The notes under the pieces are model-generated. The model saw only the letters and a program-made list of their open reading frames with translations. It was not told where the DNA came from and did no database searches. From assembly GCA_019973155.2 (NCBI GenBank), contig BPQB01000006.1:62001-126000 (forward strand): a stretch of 64,000 bases of DNA, read 5' to 3'. Each line of letters starts with the position of its first letter. Position 1 is the first letter of the stretch. A program made the translations under genes and the position numbers. Shown here in pieces: positions 23,303 to 34,865 of the stretch. This DNA comes from Phanerochaete sordida. Lineage: Eukaryota > Basidiomycota > Agaricomycetes > Polyporales > Phanerochaetaceae.

Positions 23303-24309
23303 ATGCTACCGCTACGCCCTCGAGCACAAACCATACTCTGGACAGCAACAGTCTGTGCGCTCAGCGTTGTTCCACGCCAGCTGCAGTCCCTAAAATCCGG
23401 CTCCGAGCTAGGACAAATGGCGATTCCTGGCATTCATGCCATCCCAGCGCTGCGGTCGCGGAAGCTTCTTGAAGACGTCCAGGCGGCCTACGATCCCATT
23501 TTTCGTGCAGAGCGCGACCACTGCTTGTCGACGGCTGCCCAGAGACGGGCGACGAGTCTGAACGTCATAACCTGTAGAGTGAACACGCCTGTGAGCCACA
23601 TCACAGTCATCGCGCATGCCGTTGGTACCGCTGAGATTGTGCAGCCGTGCACCGTCGCGCTCGGCACAGAGGATCTTGACACGCTCCGCCTCACCGGCGA
23701 AGGCGAGTATGACGCGTCAGATCCTCTGCTCGCCTCGTCGGTCACGACTTGGATCACATTGCTCACGCTGCTCCTCCGAGTCGCCTGTGACATACGTCGC
23801 CTCCGATACTGGATCACGCGATGCTGACTATACGCAGATCAGCATTAGTACAGCTGTGACCGCCAAGCACGCCTGGACAGTGGACTTTGGCTCGATGTCG
23901 GCGGATGCGCTCAGCGCAGGGAGCTGGACGAGATCGCATATCTGGGCTACCGGTGCGCTGCTCCTCTGAACGGAGCTCGTCACAGACGGCGTGCGCACGC
24001 TGGTCGCGTCTGCGCTTTTCCGTGTCCAGGTACGCAGCTCGTCCTACGAACGCGGCTCTGCTTCAGGTATGCTGATCCGCATCCAGGGGGCACACGCCGC
24101 GCCGCTCGCCTCCCGAGACGTCTGCCGCACCGGCGAACGAGGATAGTGTGCTGCGTGTACTCTTCGCGCGTGAAATCGCCGACCATGAATACCAGCATTG
24201 TGCGACGCCGCCGGATGGTGACATGTGGTTCGTCCGTATGCTCTGTCGCGAGTGCCCGTCTGGTGACACGCGTGTCCGCAGGACCGTCGTCGTCGTGTAT
24301 TGGGGTTAG
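23303..24309 (+). pseudogene. Decayed subgroup-3 8X-family locus
   Basis: Exon 3 traces run to about 23776 (GEGEYDASDPLLASSVTTWI), followed by exon 4 after a CAG at about 23840 (QISISTAVTAKHAW), nearly the sequence seen at 10983. Exon 7 ends LVASALFRVQ before a GTACGC donor at about 24030. Exon 8 begins with a QGAHAAPLA match to the 10.4-kb gene, then changes frame to ...PPDGDMW..CRECPSGDTRV. The same end is found in the locus at 26.7-27.8 kb, so these two are sister copies. Frame changes and internal stops indicate a pseudogene. Confidence 0.5.
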
Positions 24310-24519
24310 GGTCCCTCTGGCACCCCGCTGGTCCGCTTTTCAATACATCGCCGGCAGCTGCTGTCGATGTTGTGGGCACGTCTGTGGGCTTGGATGTGTC
24401 CGATTAAGGGGAGGAAGAGTGCATACGTTGAGATGCGCGAGTGTCATTGCAGTGGACAGCCTTGTTCTCTGTGGATCCGCGCTATGTTGTGATACTCGTG
24501 TCTACTGCGAATAAATACG

Positions 24520-26110
24520 CTACAGCTGTGCCTTCTCGGACTGCTCGACGACGGTCATGGAGCGCGCTCGAGAGTGTTCCACGAATGCCGAGAGATGGAC
24601 AATGGCATCACTCCGGTCAGCGTCCACCACATGGCCCCACTCGCACCCTCTCACTGCCGAATCTCCGTGACAGCCCTCGCGCAGCCCGGGCCCCGCTGTG
24701 CTGTGCTCAAGCTGCAGCGTTGGCATTTCGTTGATGGAGAGAAGCTTCTGGGCGCGATGGTTCGACAGCTGGGCGAGCAGAATGACGGCTGTCGGATATA
24801 TGCCCTGGAAGTTTTCGTGAGTTGTGCGCCAGGATACGCATACGACAGAACGTGCCACGAGATCTATCAGACAGCCCTGCCACAAGTCGATTATGCCTTC
24901 GTAAAAGTGGCCAATCGTCCCTTTGGGCGGCACGAAGTCCATATCTAGGGGGGCTATGAAGTTGATGATGGACGATGCTAGAGGAAGGAGCTGCGCAAGA
25001 TACAGTATCAGAGGCTGTGCGATGCCACGCACACAAACGAAGAGCGTACCCAGAAGAGACAGTACAGCACGCCGGATTCGATTAAGAGCAGAAGGGCCAA
25101 TTCAGCCCTGGTGCGCGACCCGCTGGCCCCCAGCGGGGCCATAGCCCGGCGGTGCTGCCTGAGAGTACGCGTCGGTGTATTCCTCCAACGCTGCAATGTG
25201 CAAGCAAACGGTGCTTACCAAGCGCGAACAGCTATGAGGCTCGTGCTCCAAACGTTTGTCGACCATGATAGACAGATCGCGACCGCATTCGGGAAGTTGC
25301 CGTCGACAATGTTCCAAGCACAGGTCCATAGAAGCATTACTGCGTTGAGGCTCCGTTGGAGCGCAATGGTTGAGGGATGGACTGGGTGTGCACGCACCCA
25401 GTGTGCCAGCAATCAGAAGGCATGAGAAGCCCTGGATAATGCGCCGTCTCGGCCACAACATCCATGCTCTCCATAGAACCACCATGTCGCTGAGTATCAT
25501 CTAGTACGCATCGAGAAGACAAAAGCAGAGTGAGCTCGCGGAAAAACGGATTGGTGAAGGCTGCGGTGCCATACATTCATGCCGAGCAGCATATCAACTG
25601 TCTTGTCCACCTTGAGGGTGTTTCCGTCGGGTCCAAAGGTGATGTCTGGTAGGTCGATCGTCTGGCATGCAATGCCTTTGTTCAGAGAAGAGAGGCAATC
25701 CGCTGCGGCTGCCTGTATGATGCCAGAAAGACTGTTGATCCTAAAGAGACTCCACAGAGACATGCCGAGGTGCGTTGCCGCCGCCGCGTACATCAGTCCG
25801 CAGGTGGCCAACAGTGCGGCCTTCTTCGCAGGCAACGCGCTGCGAGACCGCCTAGTTGCACGCATGAGCCAGGTGTGTATATCGTAATATCCGTGGGAAC
25901 TCACAGGATGACGACCATGGCCACAACTACAAGCAGGGTGTACACTCCTATCGCGCTCAGCGCACCCGGGCCAAGTTAGTAGGGAATACACATACCGAAC
26001 ATGGCGCTCTCGAGTAGGACGGGAACTAGGTCTGCGGAAAGCGAGAAACTGACGACCGTATATATGCCCAGTAAGTCACTGAGGTCTTCGATTTCCGTGA
26101 TGCAGCGCAT
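24520..26110 (-). CDS. 8X-family multi-pass membrane protein (395 aa)
   Basis: Intact eight-exon subgroup-1 member. Exon 1 starts at 26110 (MRCITEIEDLSDLLGIYT) and ends VLLESAMFG; exon 2 is 43 nt (GVYTLLVVVAMVVIL); exon 3 has ALLATCGLMYAAAATHLG; exon 4 is 103 nt (LSDMVVLWRAWMLWPRRR); exon 5 is 121 nt (STNVWSTSLIAVRAW); exon 6 is 109 nt (LLLLIESGVLYCLFW); exon 7 is 135 nt; exon 8 is 24804-24520 (GIYPTAVILLAQLSNH). The exon 7 donor is GC at 24855-24854 where paralogues have GT; a GT three bases earlier would also keep the frame. Function unknown. Confidence 0.78.
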
Positions 26111-26676
26111 TGCGTAGTGGGCAGGGCTGCACAGTGAGGTCACGGACGAGACGCGATCGCTGCTCGCCCTTATATCGAGAGCAGGACAGAAGCTTTGTAG
26201 TACCAAGCCAAAGCTGAGAGTGCATGTAACCATCAAAGGTGCGGAGATGATGAACAGCCTTACATAAGATGGAGAAGTTGTACGTCGAGAGGAAGAGGCT
26301 AAGAGCGTACCCTAGGTTCCATGTCAAGAGAGTATGGCATCCCAAGTGAGGCCAGTGGACTCTTCAAGCTCAAGGCTGTGCGACACGAGAGCCATTGGAA
26401 ATTGAGATAGAGTAACTTCTGCATTGTATTCCTCTTCTATCTGATCAAGCTGTCGGTGCAGAGTTGTCTGATAGATGTGAGCTTCATTCGAGATGATTAT
26501 GTACCGCACCCGCTACAGCCTATACGATGGCCATCCGTGCAACGTTGCAACGTAGATCGTGCTCGCTTCCCAGTTGCAGGCTGTGCCATATCACATGCAC
26601 AATATTGAGTGTAGGGTATCCGCAAAGCTGGTAGCAGAGGCCGCGGACCAAAGACGCAGCGGGCAACAGTCAGGGA

Positions 26677-27776
26677 ATGCGGATGGCTCTACGTGGTGCC
26701 CACCAGGAGCAGTCCACGTTCATCGCGACACCGGTCTTGGGCGAGACCCCCTCACGAAGCTCACACCCGAAGCGACCTTTCAACGCCGTCCGTGATGCCG
26801 TCGTCCACAATGCATGTCTGGCTGTTCTTCAAAGAAGAGCTGTCCTCGCCTCCACCGACACTGGCGCACGCGATACTCAAGGCATGCAGATACTCGTAAG
26901 CACGACTGTCTCTTCAAGCGTACTTGTCCAATTGACCTTGGTTGGAGTCGGCGGAGGTACTCAGCGCAGGGAGCCGGACGAAATCGTATATCTGGGTGCC
27001 CAGTGTGTCGTTCCTCTGATACGCTCTGAGATACCCGTCTGCTCACCTATCAGGCCCTTCTCTCCCAGCATTCTCCACGATGTCAGTGATTCACCGCTTC
27101 CAGAGGCTTTCGGCGCGCGCTCTGCGAGCTGGGCAACCTGGTCGCTCCTTGCGAGCGCCCTCCCATCCGAGGCTGTTGGCAAATATGGCCTCTCATTCCG
27201 AATCGCTGCCGTTGAATATGAATGCTTAAGAACGCTGTTCATCACCCCCAGAAGTCCAAGCCAAAGTCCCCGGGTCCGCAAGCTGAGCACACGTGGCCGA
27301 CCAGCCGCCCGATCTTGGTCTGCCTTCGCTCCGCTTCTGGTGAACGCCACGCTTCCTCTCGCACGCGCTGCCTGCTCACGCTGCGCGCGGAACAGAGCCT
27401 CGGAGGAGGACGTTCACGACGTGATCTACACCCTCGGCCCCTTCGCCGAAGCAGCGGAACACTTCACGGACGACGTGCGCTGGTCGCCTCTGTGCCCGTC
27501 CACGCATCGCGGTATGCACTTCGGTCCAGGGATCGCGGCTCCGCTGCACCCGCGCTGACCTGCATCGCAGCGCGAATACGTGACGCCGCTCGTTTACTTT
27601 GCCTTCCTGCGCGCGCCGAGGCGTCCGCCGCACGCAGTGAACGAGAATAATGTGCGCTTCTCGCGCGTGGCAGCGCTGACGAGAAGTACCGGCCTTATGT
27701 ACTGGCGCCAGACGGTGACCTATGGTGCGCTCCTATGTTCCGTCGCGAGTGCCCTGCTGACACACGCGTAATATGA
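26677..27776 (+). pseudogene. Decayed subgroup-3 8X-family locus
   Basis: Exon 4 follows a GCAG at about 26890 (ILVSTTVSSSVLVQ) and its 3' part is nucleotide-similar to 23880-23950 in the sister locus. An exon 7-like stretch (DVHDVIYTLGPFAEAAEHFT) sits at about 27410. Exon 8 after CGCAG at about 27570 begins REYVTPLVYFAF, changes frame, and ends PDGDLW..RRECPADTRV before TGA at 27774-27776, matching the other copy's end. It is divergent from the intact minus-strand 8X gene starting at 26110. Multiple frame changes make it a pseudogene. Confidence 0.5.
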
Positions 27777-28508
27777 TACAGCGAACCGTCGATCTCACAC
27801 GCGGTCTAGGTTCTCTTGGTCCACCGCAGAACGTACCATTAAGGTAGGACCCATCCCAGCAGGATGGGTCTCGACTTCCACGCAGCCATGTGTCATACTT
27901 CCCCAGGCACAATTTCACGACTGTCAAGTAGTCGCAGAGCGATCGATGCTGATAGACTTTATGCAAGCTGCTGCGAGTGAGGAGCATCAGATGCGTGTGC
28001 TTTGCACTCTGTGTACGCTCGCCGTACTAGGTTTCAGCTCGCCTGCTCGCAAATTTCCAGACGTCGTGATCGTGGCAGCAGAGAGAGCGACCCACGCAGT
28101 CGCGCGGCAGACAGCATATGCTCGCGCAATGCCACAACGATACGTCCAGACACTGAGAGCACTGACGTAGGACGTCGCGCTTTAAAATTGTGCAGCCCCT
28201 TCTCCTCCGGTAGTTTGCCTCTCGTCTGCATGCCTTGCTACGTGTGCCTTTGGGAGATCATAGAAACCTAATGTAATTAACGAGCATTGTGGTGCTCCCC
28301 TTTATGCAAACATGCACTCTGATATGTTATGAAGCTCGCCTGCCGCAAACACACAAGAGCGGAAATATGGTATACATTCCTCCACTTCCGCCATGCGGTC
28401 TACGCCAGGTACGCGGTAGCTATCATAGTTAGAGGGCTTTACGACACCGAACCGCCATTTTCTACGGCGTAGTCCAGTACTCCTGAGCCCTTTCCTCGTC
28501 TGCTTGCC
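27777..28508. other. Intergenic, no supported gene
   Basis: Nothing with coding character, no RNA gene and no repeat shared with other parts of the window were seen. Confidence 0.4.
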
Positions 28509-29980
28509 CTAGTGCGCGGTGGCTTCCGTACAGTATGCACTGCACAGCGTGTTTGAATCTGAAGGTCCGACACTTGCAGCCGGTATGTAGCGGATGCCCC
28601 TCACACGGCTCGTGTCTTCCTGTGCCTGTGGTAGCGGGCTCTCTGGCATGCCGTGTACGAGAAGCTGGGTCGCTGACCCGTTAGCCTCCACAACATCGTC
28701 GCGAGAGTTAGAGGAAAGCACGGCAAGCGGAGTAGGCATGCTCTCCAGTCGCAAGGCGCGGTGGTAAGTCGAGCCTGCTCGATCTACGAGGAGCACGACC
28801 GCCGTGGGATAGATGCTCTGAATTGTGTGAGGCGGTTCACTGCGCATAAATTTAGAGACAGCGTACCACTATATCTGTGAGTGGAAACAGCGTGAACCCG
28901 ATGAAGAAGGGGTTCCTGTAAACGAAGTTTTCGTCTACCAGCTCATATATTGTGAAGTAAGCAATAAACGTCTGGCAGTGCGGTCAACTCATAGGCATAC
29001 CGTCTTGAGCAGTATACTACGCACCCAGATGAACGAATAAACTATCCCTGACTCGACAAATAGGAGAAGAAGTTTCTCCATATATGTTGGAGAGGCGCGC
29101 CTTGTGTCTCGCTTCATGACGCGACGGTGTTTCCTGAGGACGTATGTGCGGTAATCAACGGAAATGCCATGTGTAAGTAAAGCACCTACCATGTCTTCCA
29201 AGCGATGAGGCCCGTGCAAAGTACATTCTCTGCCCACGACAGTAAAAGCCCGAAGCCCCCAACACCGTTCAGGATTTCATTTCGTGCGGGAATAATTATG
29301 AGAAGACCTGTTTGTAGCGCTTCAGAGCGATACGCGAGTGGCGAAAAGTAAGTTCGCGTACAAAATGTCGGAGTTCCTACTAGGACCAAACCGCCTTGAA
29401 TGGTGCGTTTCCGCGGCCAGAGAGCCCAGGCCCTCCAAATGACGATGGTGTCGCTGAGAAAAATCTGTGCACAGTTATATACCATCAGCGCATGGACCAA
29501 GACGGCCATTGTGTAGAGCGCACGTACATTGATGACCAGGAGAAGGAGAAGCACCCGCGGTGTCGCACTGACGAGCGAAGGGTCGGCGATTCCATCCAAG
29601 GTGTGATCAGAGCCGCAGCGGCCAGACCAGCATGCGGTGGCAATTCGATATACAAAGACCGTAGCAAATGCCCAATGAATTGCGGATACGGTGTAGATAG
29701 CGAGGCATAGGCCTTTCAACACCGTGCTTCCAGAGCGGCGGTTCATCCTGTTGCTGCGGCTGCACAGAGAATCAATATCGCTGCACAGCATATGCAAATG
29801 GGCACAGAGTAGCGCACAGTAGCTTGTAGGCAATCATTGCGGTGATAATGGTGTGTATACCTGCACGGGGACAAATCAGTTGCTGACTAATCCAGGACAA
29901 CAGATCATACCAAAGAGCACGGATTGCACGGCGAGCTGAGGTAATATCTGAGGAGATTGAAGAACGATTTCTGTAAACAT
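28509..29980 (-). CDS. 8X-family membrane protein, subgroup 2 (361 aa)
   Basis: Intact. Exon 1 from 29980 is short (MFTEIVLQSPQILPQLAVQS), exon 2 is 43 nt (GIHTIITAMIAYKL), exon 3 has CLAIYTVSAIHWAFA, exon 4 is 103 nt (LSDTIVIWRAWALWPRKR), exon 5 is 118 nt (SWAENVLCTGLIAWKTW), exon 6 is 109 nt (LLLLFVESGIVYSFIW), exon 7 (TFIAYFTIYELV), exon 8 starts at 28817 (SIYPTAVVLLVDR). Subgroup 2 differs by SIYPT, by a conserved tail with RALRLESMPTP and SGIRYxPA, and by a C-terminus SAYxTEATAH shared with its neighbour. The tail conservation suggests a functional cytosolic segment. Function unknown. Confidence 0.8.
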
Positions 29981-30654
29981 GGACGGCACACGGTGAGGTG
30001 AAGCGGACGGGACGGGGGATGAAGTCGGTCTGTGGAATGATATCTAGCCTTCTTCTATTGTTTGCAACTTGAGCAAAACACAGTGATCGATGAATAGGCT
30101 CTCATGTCGCGCGTATGCCAGGAGCGCCATTATATGGGACCGGTAACAGACTATCAAGATCGTAGGCGTACGAGGCATACAGTGCGTGCCAAATATCTGA
30201 CAGTAACAGACGCACCTGACGTAGATCTTTCGCAGGACGTAACGCTGGATGCGAATTCGCAATACACGCAGTTCCAGGGGATTGAATAACAGCGAGGTCC
30301 CTCGTACAGCGGGTGTTGCTATTCTGCAGTCAGCTCTATCACAAAAACGATGGATTCCATCGCTGATGGCGCAAGCATGAAACGCGGCAACGCGTTGGGG
30401 CGGTATCAACGCGCGTACAGTGGAACGACCTCCCCTTATGCAGACAATGTCGTGCTTTGTGTATGGAGAAAGTACCAGGCGTGCTGAAGCCCGCAGCGCT
30501 GGCAGGCGATACCGCCCTCTCTGCCTGTGTTGAAGTATGTAGCCTCTGAGTCAAGGCTTCAATCGTAGAACAGCTTGGGAAATATGCGAGCCAAGGTAAT
30601 TGTAGACTCTTGAAGTCACCTAGTATGTGCGTGGTCCAATAGGTGGGTCTTTTG

Positions 30655-30735
30655 ATGGCTCGGGAGCAGAGCGGCAACGCGAAGGAAGGCGGGCGCATCA
30701 ACCGCCCCGACGATCCTCCCGGCTACGTAACCCGC
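30655..30735 (+). repeat. R2 short dispersed element, copy d
   Basis: Core GGGCGCATCAACCGCCCCGA then CGATCC, with CTACGTAA in place of the TGACGTCA found in copy c. It ends 256 bp upstream of the ATG of the subgroup-3 8X gene at 30991. The remainder of 29981-30990 shows no gene. Confidence 0.6.
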
Positions 30736-30990
30736 CGAGCACAGCCTGCACAGCCACCCTCACGCCTGTCATCTGCCACGAGCGGCCACGCATTCGCCTG
30801 GTTCGCCGTGGTGCCTGGCAGCGGCGATGCACTCGCCAACAATCCCGCTCATTGATGGTGATGTGCATGGCGCACCGCCCCCTTCGTTGAGCTGCCAGCT
30901 CGCTCTGCGGACCATACAAAGACCTCGTTCGTCTGCGCACCGCCATCTGGCGACGCCGCTCCTCCCCTCCGCCCTGCCCGTCGCGCAAAG

Positions 30991-32449
30991 ATGAGCACTC
31001 CCGAAGCCGTGTCCGTCGGCCGGCTGGCCCTCGATGGCATCGTCGACGTCAAAGCGGATGTCCCGCGCGTCGTCCTCGAGCCCTTCCCGTTTGGTGAGTC
31101 CATCGCCCTGAGCCCAGCCCTGTTCGCTAATTCTGCGAAGGGCTGTACACCGTCATTGTTTGCATTGGTTACAACGCCCTCCCGTGAGTAGGCTCTATCC
31201 ACATCGCGGTTTAGGACCACCTAACGTTTGCGTCATAGGCGATTCAACGCGCGCAGTAAGACAGCAGGAGCGGCAGTCATCGCGTGCGCAGTCATGTACG
31301 CGGTCGCCGTGGTACACTTTGCGGTGGACGTGCATTGGCTCGCGGCGAATGTCGCGCGTTCGCACAAGCTCGCCGACATCGCGGCAACTTGCCTGGACGC
31401 ACTCGGCGCTGGGGGCGCATCGGCATCCTGCTTCTATGGCAGCGACTACGACATCCTTGAGGCAGCTCTCGCGCCCGCAGAGCAGGGCAAAGAGTGGGCG
31501 ACGACCATGCTCCTGGATATAAACGTACGCCCTCTCTGCCGCAACTTGTGTTGTGCTGATGTTCGCGCAGATTATACTCAGCACTGGAATCCTTCTCTGG
31601 CGCGCCTGGACAGAAACAGTGCGTAGACGGCTCATGGCCTGGCTCTGGGGCGTCTCGTTCGTCACGATCTTTGGTGCGGAACGTTCAGTCATTGTTATCG
31701 GATGCCCTGACTGACTATCCTACAGCGATCTACATCGCAGGTACTGCCTTCGACGGAGCTGTGGACGGCATCTCGATCGTCGCTACTTTTATAACGTGGC
31801 TGTTGCTCGTCTGGATCGCAATCCTCGGCGTCCAGCGTATCCAGTATGCAAATTCACCAGCTACACTCACATCTCTGAGGCTAATCGCGCTGCGCCATAG
31901 ACGCGATCGGAGCATCTCCAAGCAGATGCAAGCGCTCTCGCACTGGAACCAGGTCTCGTCCGTCGTGCGCCTCGCATTTGAATCAGGCGTGCTTTACGCG
32001 CTCCTCTGGGTACGCTCGCCCTTGTTCTATCTGGGCTAGCATATTCTGATGCCGTGCTCAGACGGTACTCGCAGCCTGGTGCACGACAATCTGGGAGACA
32101 TGGTCGCTGCCTGAGAACGGGCTCTCCGCCGGCGGGTCCGCCTTCGCGAGCGCGATGCGCGCGTTTGTTCGCGGGCCGCTTGTCGACGTAGTCGTGCGTC
32201 TATTCTTGTGTCTCTGCTCCTGAACCCAGCCTGACGCATTTGCAGGGCTCGTATGCGACATTGACGCTCGTGCTCTGCGAGCGTCGCGAACCGTCGCCGA
32301 GCCGCGCTGCGATTGCAGACTCGAATTTGCATGCGCACGTGCGTGATAGCTGTGCCACTGTGGTCGCTCATGGTGGTGCAGGAGGTGATGCGAAGGAGAA
32401 CTGGGACGAAGAGCGTGGTGTCGGCAGCGAAAATGCGCGGATGGTTTGA
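30991..32449 (+). CDS. 8X-family membrane protein, subgroup 3
   Basis: Open through all exons. Exon 1 from 30991 (MSTPEAVSVGRLALDG) ends LEPFPFG; exon 2 is 43 nt (GLYTVIVCIGYNALP); exon 3 has VIACAVMYAVAVVHFA; exon 4 is 103 nt (STGILLWRAWTETVRRR), keeping LWRAW but losing the WP motif; exons 5 and 6 may be read as one continuous exon (31726-32009), ending AFESGVLYALLW, so intron 5 may be lost; exon 7 ends RGPLVDVV; exon 8 starts GSYATLTLVLCERR and stops at 32449. The roughly 390-residue product has a polar Ala/Gly/Glu tail. Function unknown. Confidence 0.72.
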
Positions 32450-33195
32450 GCTGCTTTCTGCTGGCGCGATGGGGTTACAGCGGTTGGTCGGAGAAAGGAC
32501 ATTCGTTGGACTTGTTCAAGACATGCTCGCATTCTCACGGAGGACATTTAGCTTCCCAAGAATCTGACGCGCGCATACTCGTGTCCTGGACATTATATAC
32601 ATGATATAGAGAGACAGTTCGAGACTATGCCTTGGAACGCGCTGCGCAAGGCGCTCAGCTCTGGTTCATCTCGAGGGTTATCTCTTGTAATTGACCGCTT
32701 CCCTAACATGCAGGGACGACAACCTGGACTGTACGGGAGCCCGTGTCTCTCGATGCGCTGGCCTGAGGTACGATATAAGCTTGATATAAGCCCAGACTCC
32801 ACTCCTTGCGCCGTACAGGACGAGGGTTCCGTCCCGATTCTCAAGTGCCCCACGCCTCCCTACCCACAGAAGAACTGCGAAAATACAGTCGCGCTCATAT
32901 TCTCACTTCGCAAGCCGCTCGCGGCGTCGTCGCAGATATATCAACGAAGCCAGGCTCTTTAGCAGCGGCCCAAGCTCGCGGAGGACCTGGAGGCGCAATC
33001 AAGAGCACGAGCCTTGTATCGCGTCCTCGACGCCTACTGCACGGCCATATGCATTTGAGTTACTATACATACTATAATCTCAGGCTCTCGTGTGTATAGA
33101 TCGTGCTGCAATGTAAGGGTCGCGGTGTGGGGATGCAACTGCGCTTTGTGGCAGCGTCCAACTCCTCCTCACCACCTCCGAGCACTCCGATGACC
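32450..33195. other. Intergenic, no supported gene
   Basis: Convergent 3' regions of two 8X genes. Nothing else recognised. Confidence 0.45.
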
Positions 33196-34865
33196 TTAGT
33201 GTGCGGTTCCCTCCGTGTAATACGCGCTGCGCAGAGCGCCCGACTCCGAGGATTGGAGGTGTGCGGCCGGCATGTAGCGGATCCCGCTGACAAGCGTCAT
33301 CTCTTGAGCTGGCTGCATCGTCCCCTCCGCCAGGTTCTGTGGGCAATCGCTCCCAGCGGATGCAGTCGATGCGTCGTCGTCGTCGATGGCATCCGACTCG
33401 AAGGAGGATGATCTAGGGTGCTTACGCCTTGGCGAAGGTTGCATCACGGGTGTAGGCATGCTCTCTAGACGAAGTGCCCGGTTGTAGGTCGATCCCGTGA
33501 GTTCGACGAGAAGCACTACTGCTGTCGGATAGACGCTCTGACTGTATTAGAGGTTGTGTTGTATACGTCGTAACAAACCGCTTACCACTATGCCCATCAA
33601 CGGAAACAGCGTAAAGTGGGTGAAGAAGCTGATATACGTCTCTGCTGCCAATATGGTGAGCAAGAATGGCGCATCGCTTTGAGTGCTGGCATGCATTGCG
33701 TCTGCGGGCGTTTCTGTCTCTAGAGTGTAAACTGAGCTAGGTTGCTCTTTTACCAGCGTATATGTCTTAAAGCATGCGATAAACGTCTGAAAACGTGGTC
33801 AGCGTAGCGGCAGGTCACGAAAGAAAGTTCATTACGCACCCACATGGTCGCATATATCATTCCAGACTCCACGAACAACAGCAGAAGCTTCTCGACATAC
33901 GTCGGCGAGGAGCGACTAAAGTTGAGTTTTACTGCGCGACGATGGCTCCTACACATTGGTGTAAGGCTTACAACAGCAGCTGATCAAAAGAATGGATAGC
34001 TACCATGTCTTCCACGATATGAGGCCCGTAGAAAATATATTTGTCGCCCATGATAGCAAAAGCCCGGCGTTCCCGACTCCACTCAGCGTTTCATCCAAGA
34101 TTGAACCGACTATCAGTGAGCCTATCGAGTGGCTATTAGCACTTCCTATTTACAAAGAGCGAAAGCGCGCGTACAGAACGTTAATGCTGCGAGGAGTACC
34201 AATCCCACGCGGACAGTACGCTTCCGGGGCCAGAGGACCCATGCCCTCCAGATAACGATGGCATCGCTGAGCGAGATCTGCGTAAGGTACGCGCACCGTC
34301 AATATAAGAGCAATATTGACCATATGTTCAGCTTACATTGATGACGACGAGCCTCAGAAGCACTCGTGGTGCGATGTTTACAATTCCCCTGATCAAGTAA
34401 CCGTCGTGAAAGCCATAGTCGCATTCCTCGAAGTTCTGGTGAGCGATGGAAGTCTGCATGCAGCGGAAAGCGAATATCGCTCCCATGTACGCATTGACAC
34501 TGGTGCAATATACAAACGCCACTGCAAAGCACCAATGAATTGCGGCTAAGACCCATATGACCAAGCATATGCCCTTCAGCAATCTGCCGCATGAGCGGCG
34601 ACTTCGTCCCTTTCTGGGCCTTCTGGAGCATCAGCTATTGGCTAACATACACCAAAAGGGAAAGGAAAAGCAGCGCACAGTATTGTGTATGCAATCGCCG
34701 CTGTGATGACAGTGTGAACACCTGCGTAATGGCGCATAAGAAAGGATAGAATCTAAGAGAATCTAGTGTACCGAAGAGCAGGGATTGCACGGAAAAATAA
34801 GGCAGCATCTGGACGGGTATAAAGGCAAGGCTCGGAATGGTAAGTTCCACATAAGAGATTATCAT
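33196..34865 (-). CDS. 8X-family membrane protein, subgroup 2 (430 aa)
   Basis: Intact paralogue of the gene at 28.5-30 kb. Exon 1 starts at 34865 (MIISYVELTIPSLAFIP; further in-frame ATGs lie upstream), exon 2 is 43 nt, exon 3 has LVIWVLAAIHWCFAVAFV, exon 4 is 103 nt (LSDAIVIWRAWVLWPRKR), exon 5 is 118 nt (SWATNIFSTGLISWKTW), exon 6 (LLLLFVESGMIYATMW), exon 7 is 198 nt with an extra acidic loop of about 30 residues, and exon 8 begins at 33537 (SVYPTAVVLLVELTG). The tail contains an Asp run, RALRLESMPTP, SGIRYMPAA and ends SAYYTEGTAH. Function unknown. Confidence 0.78.
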
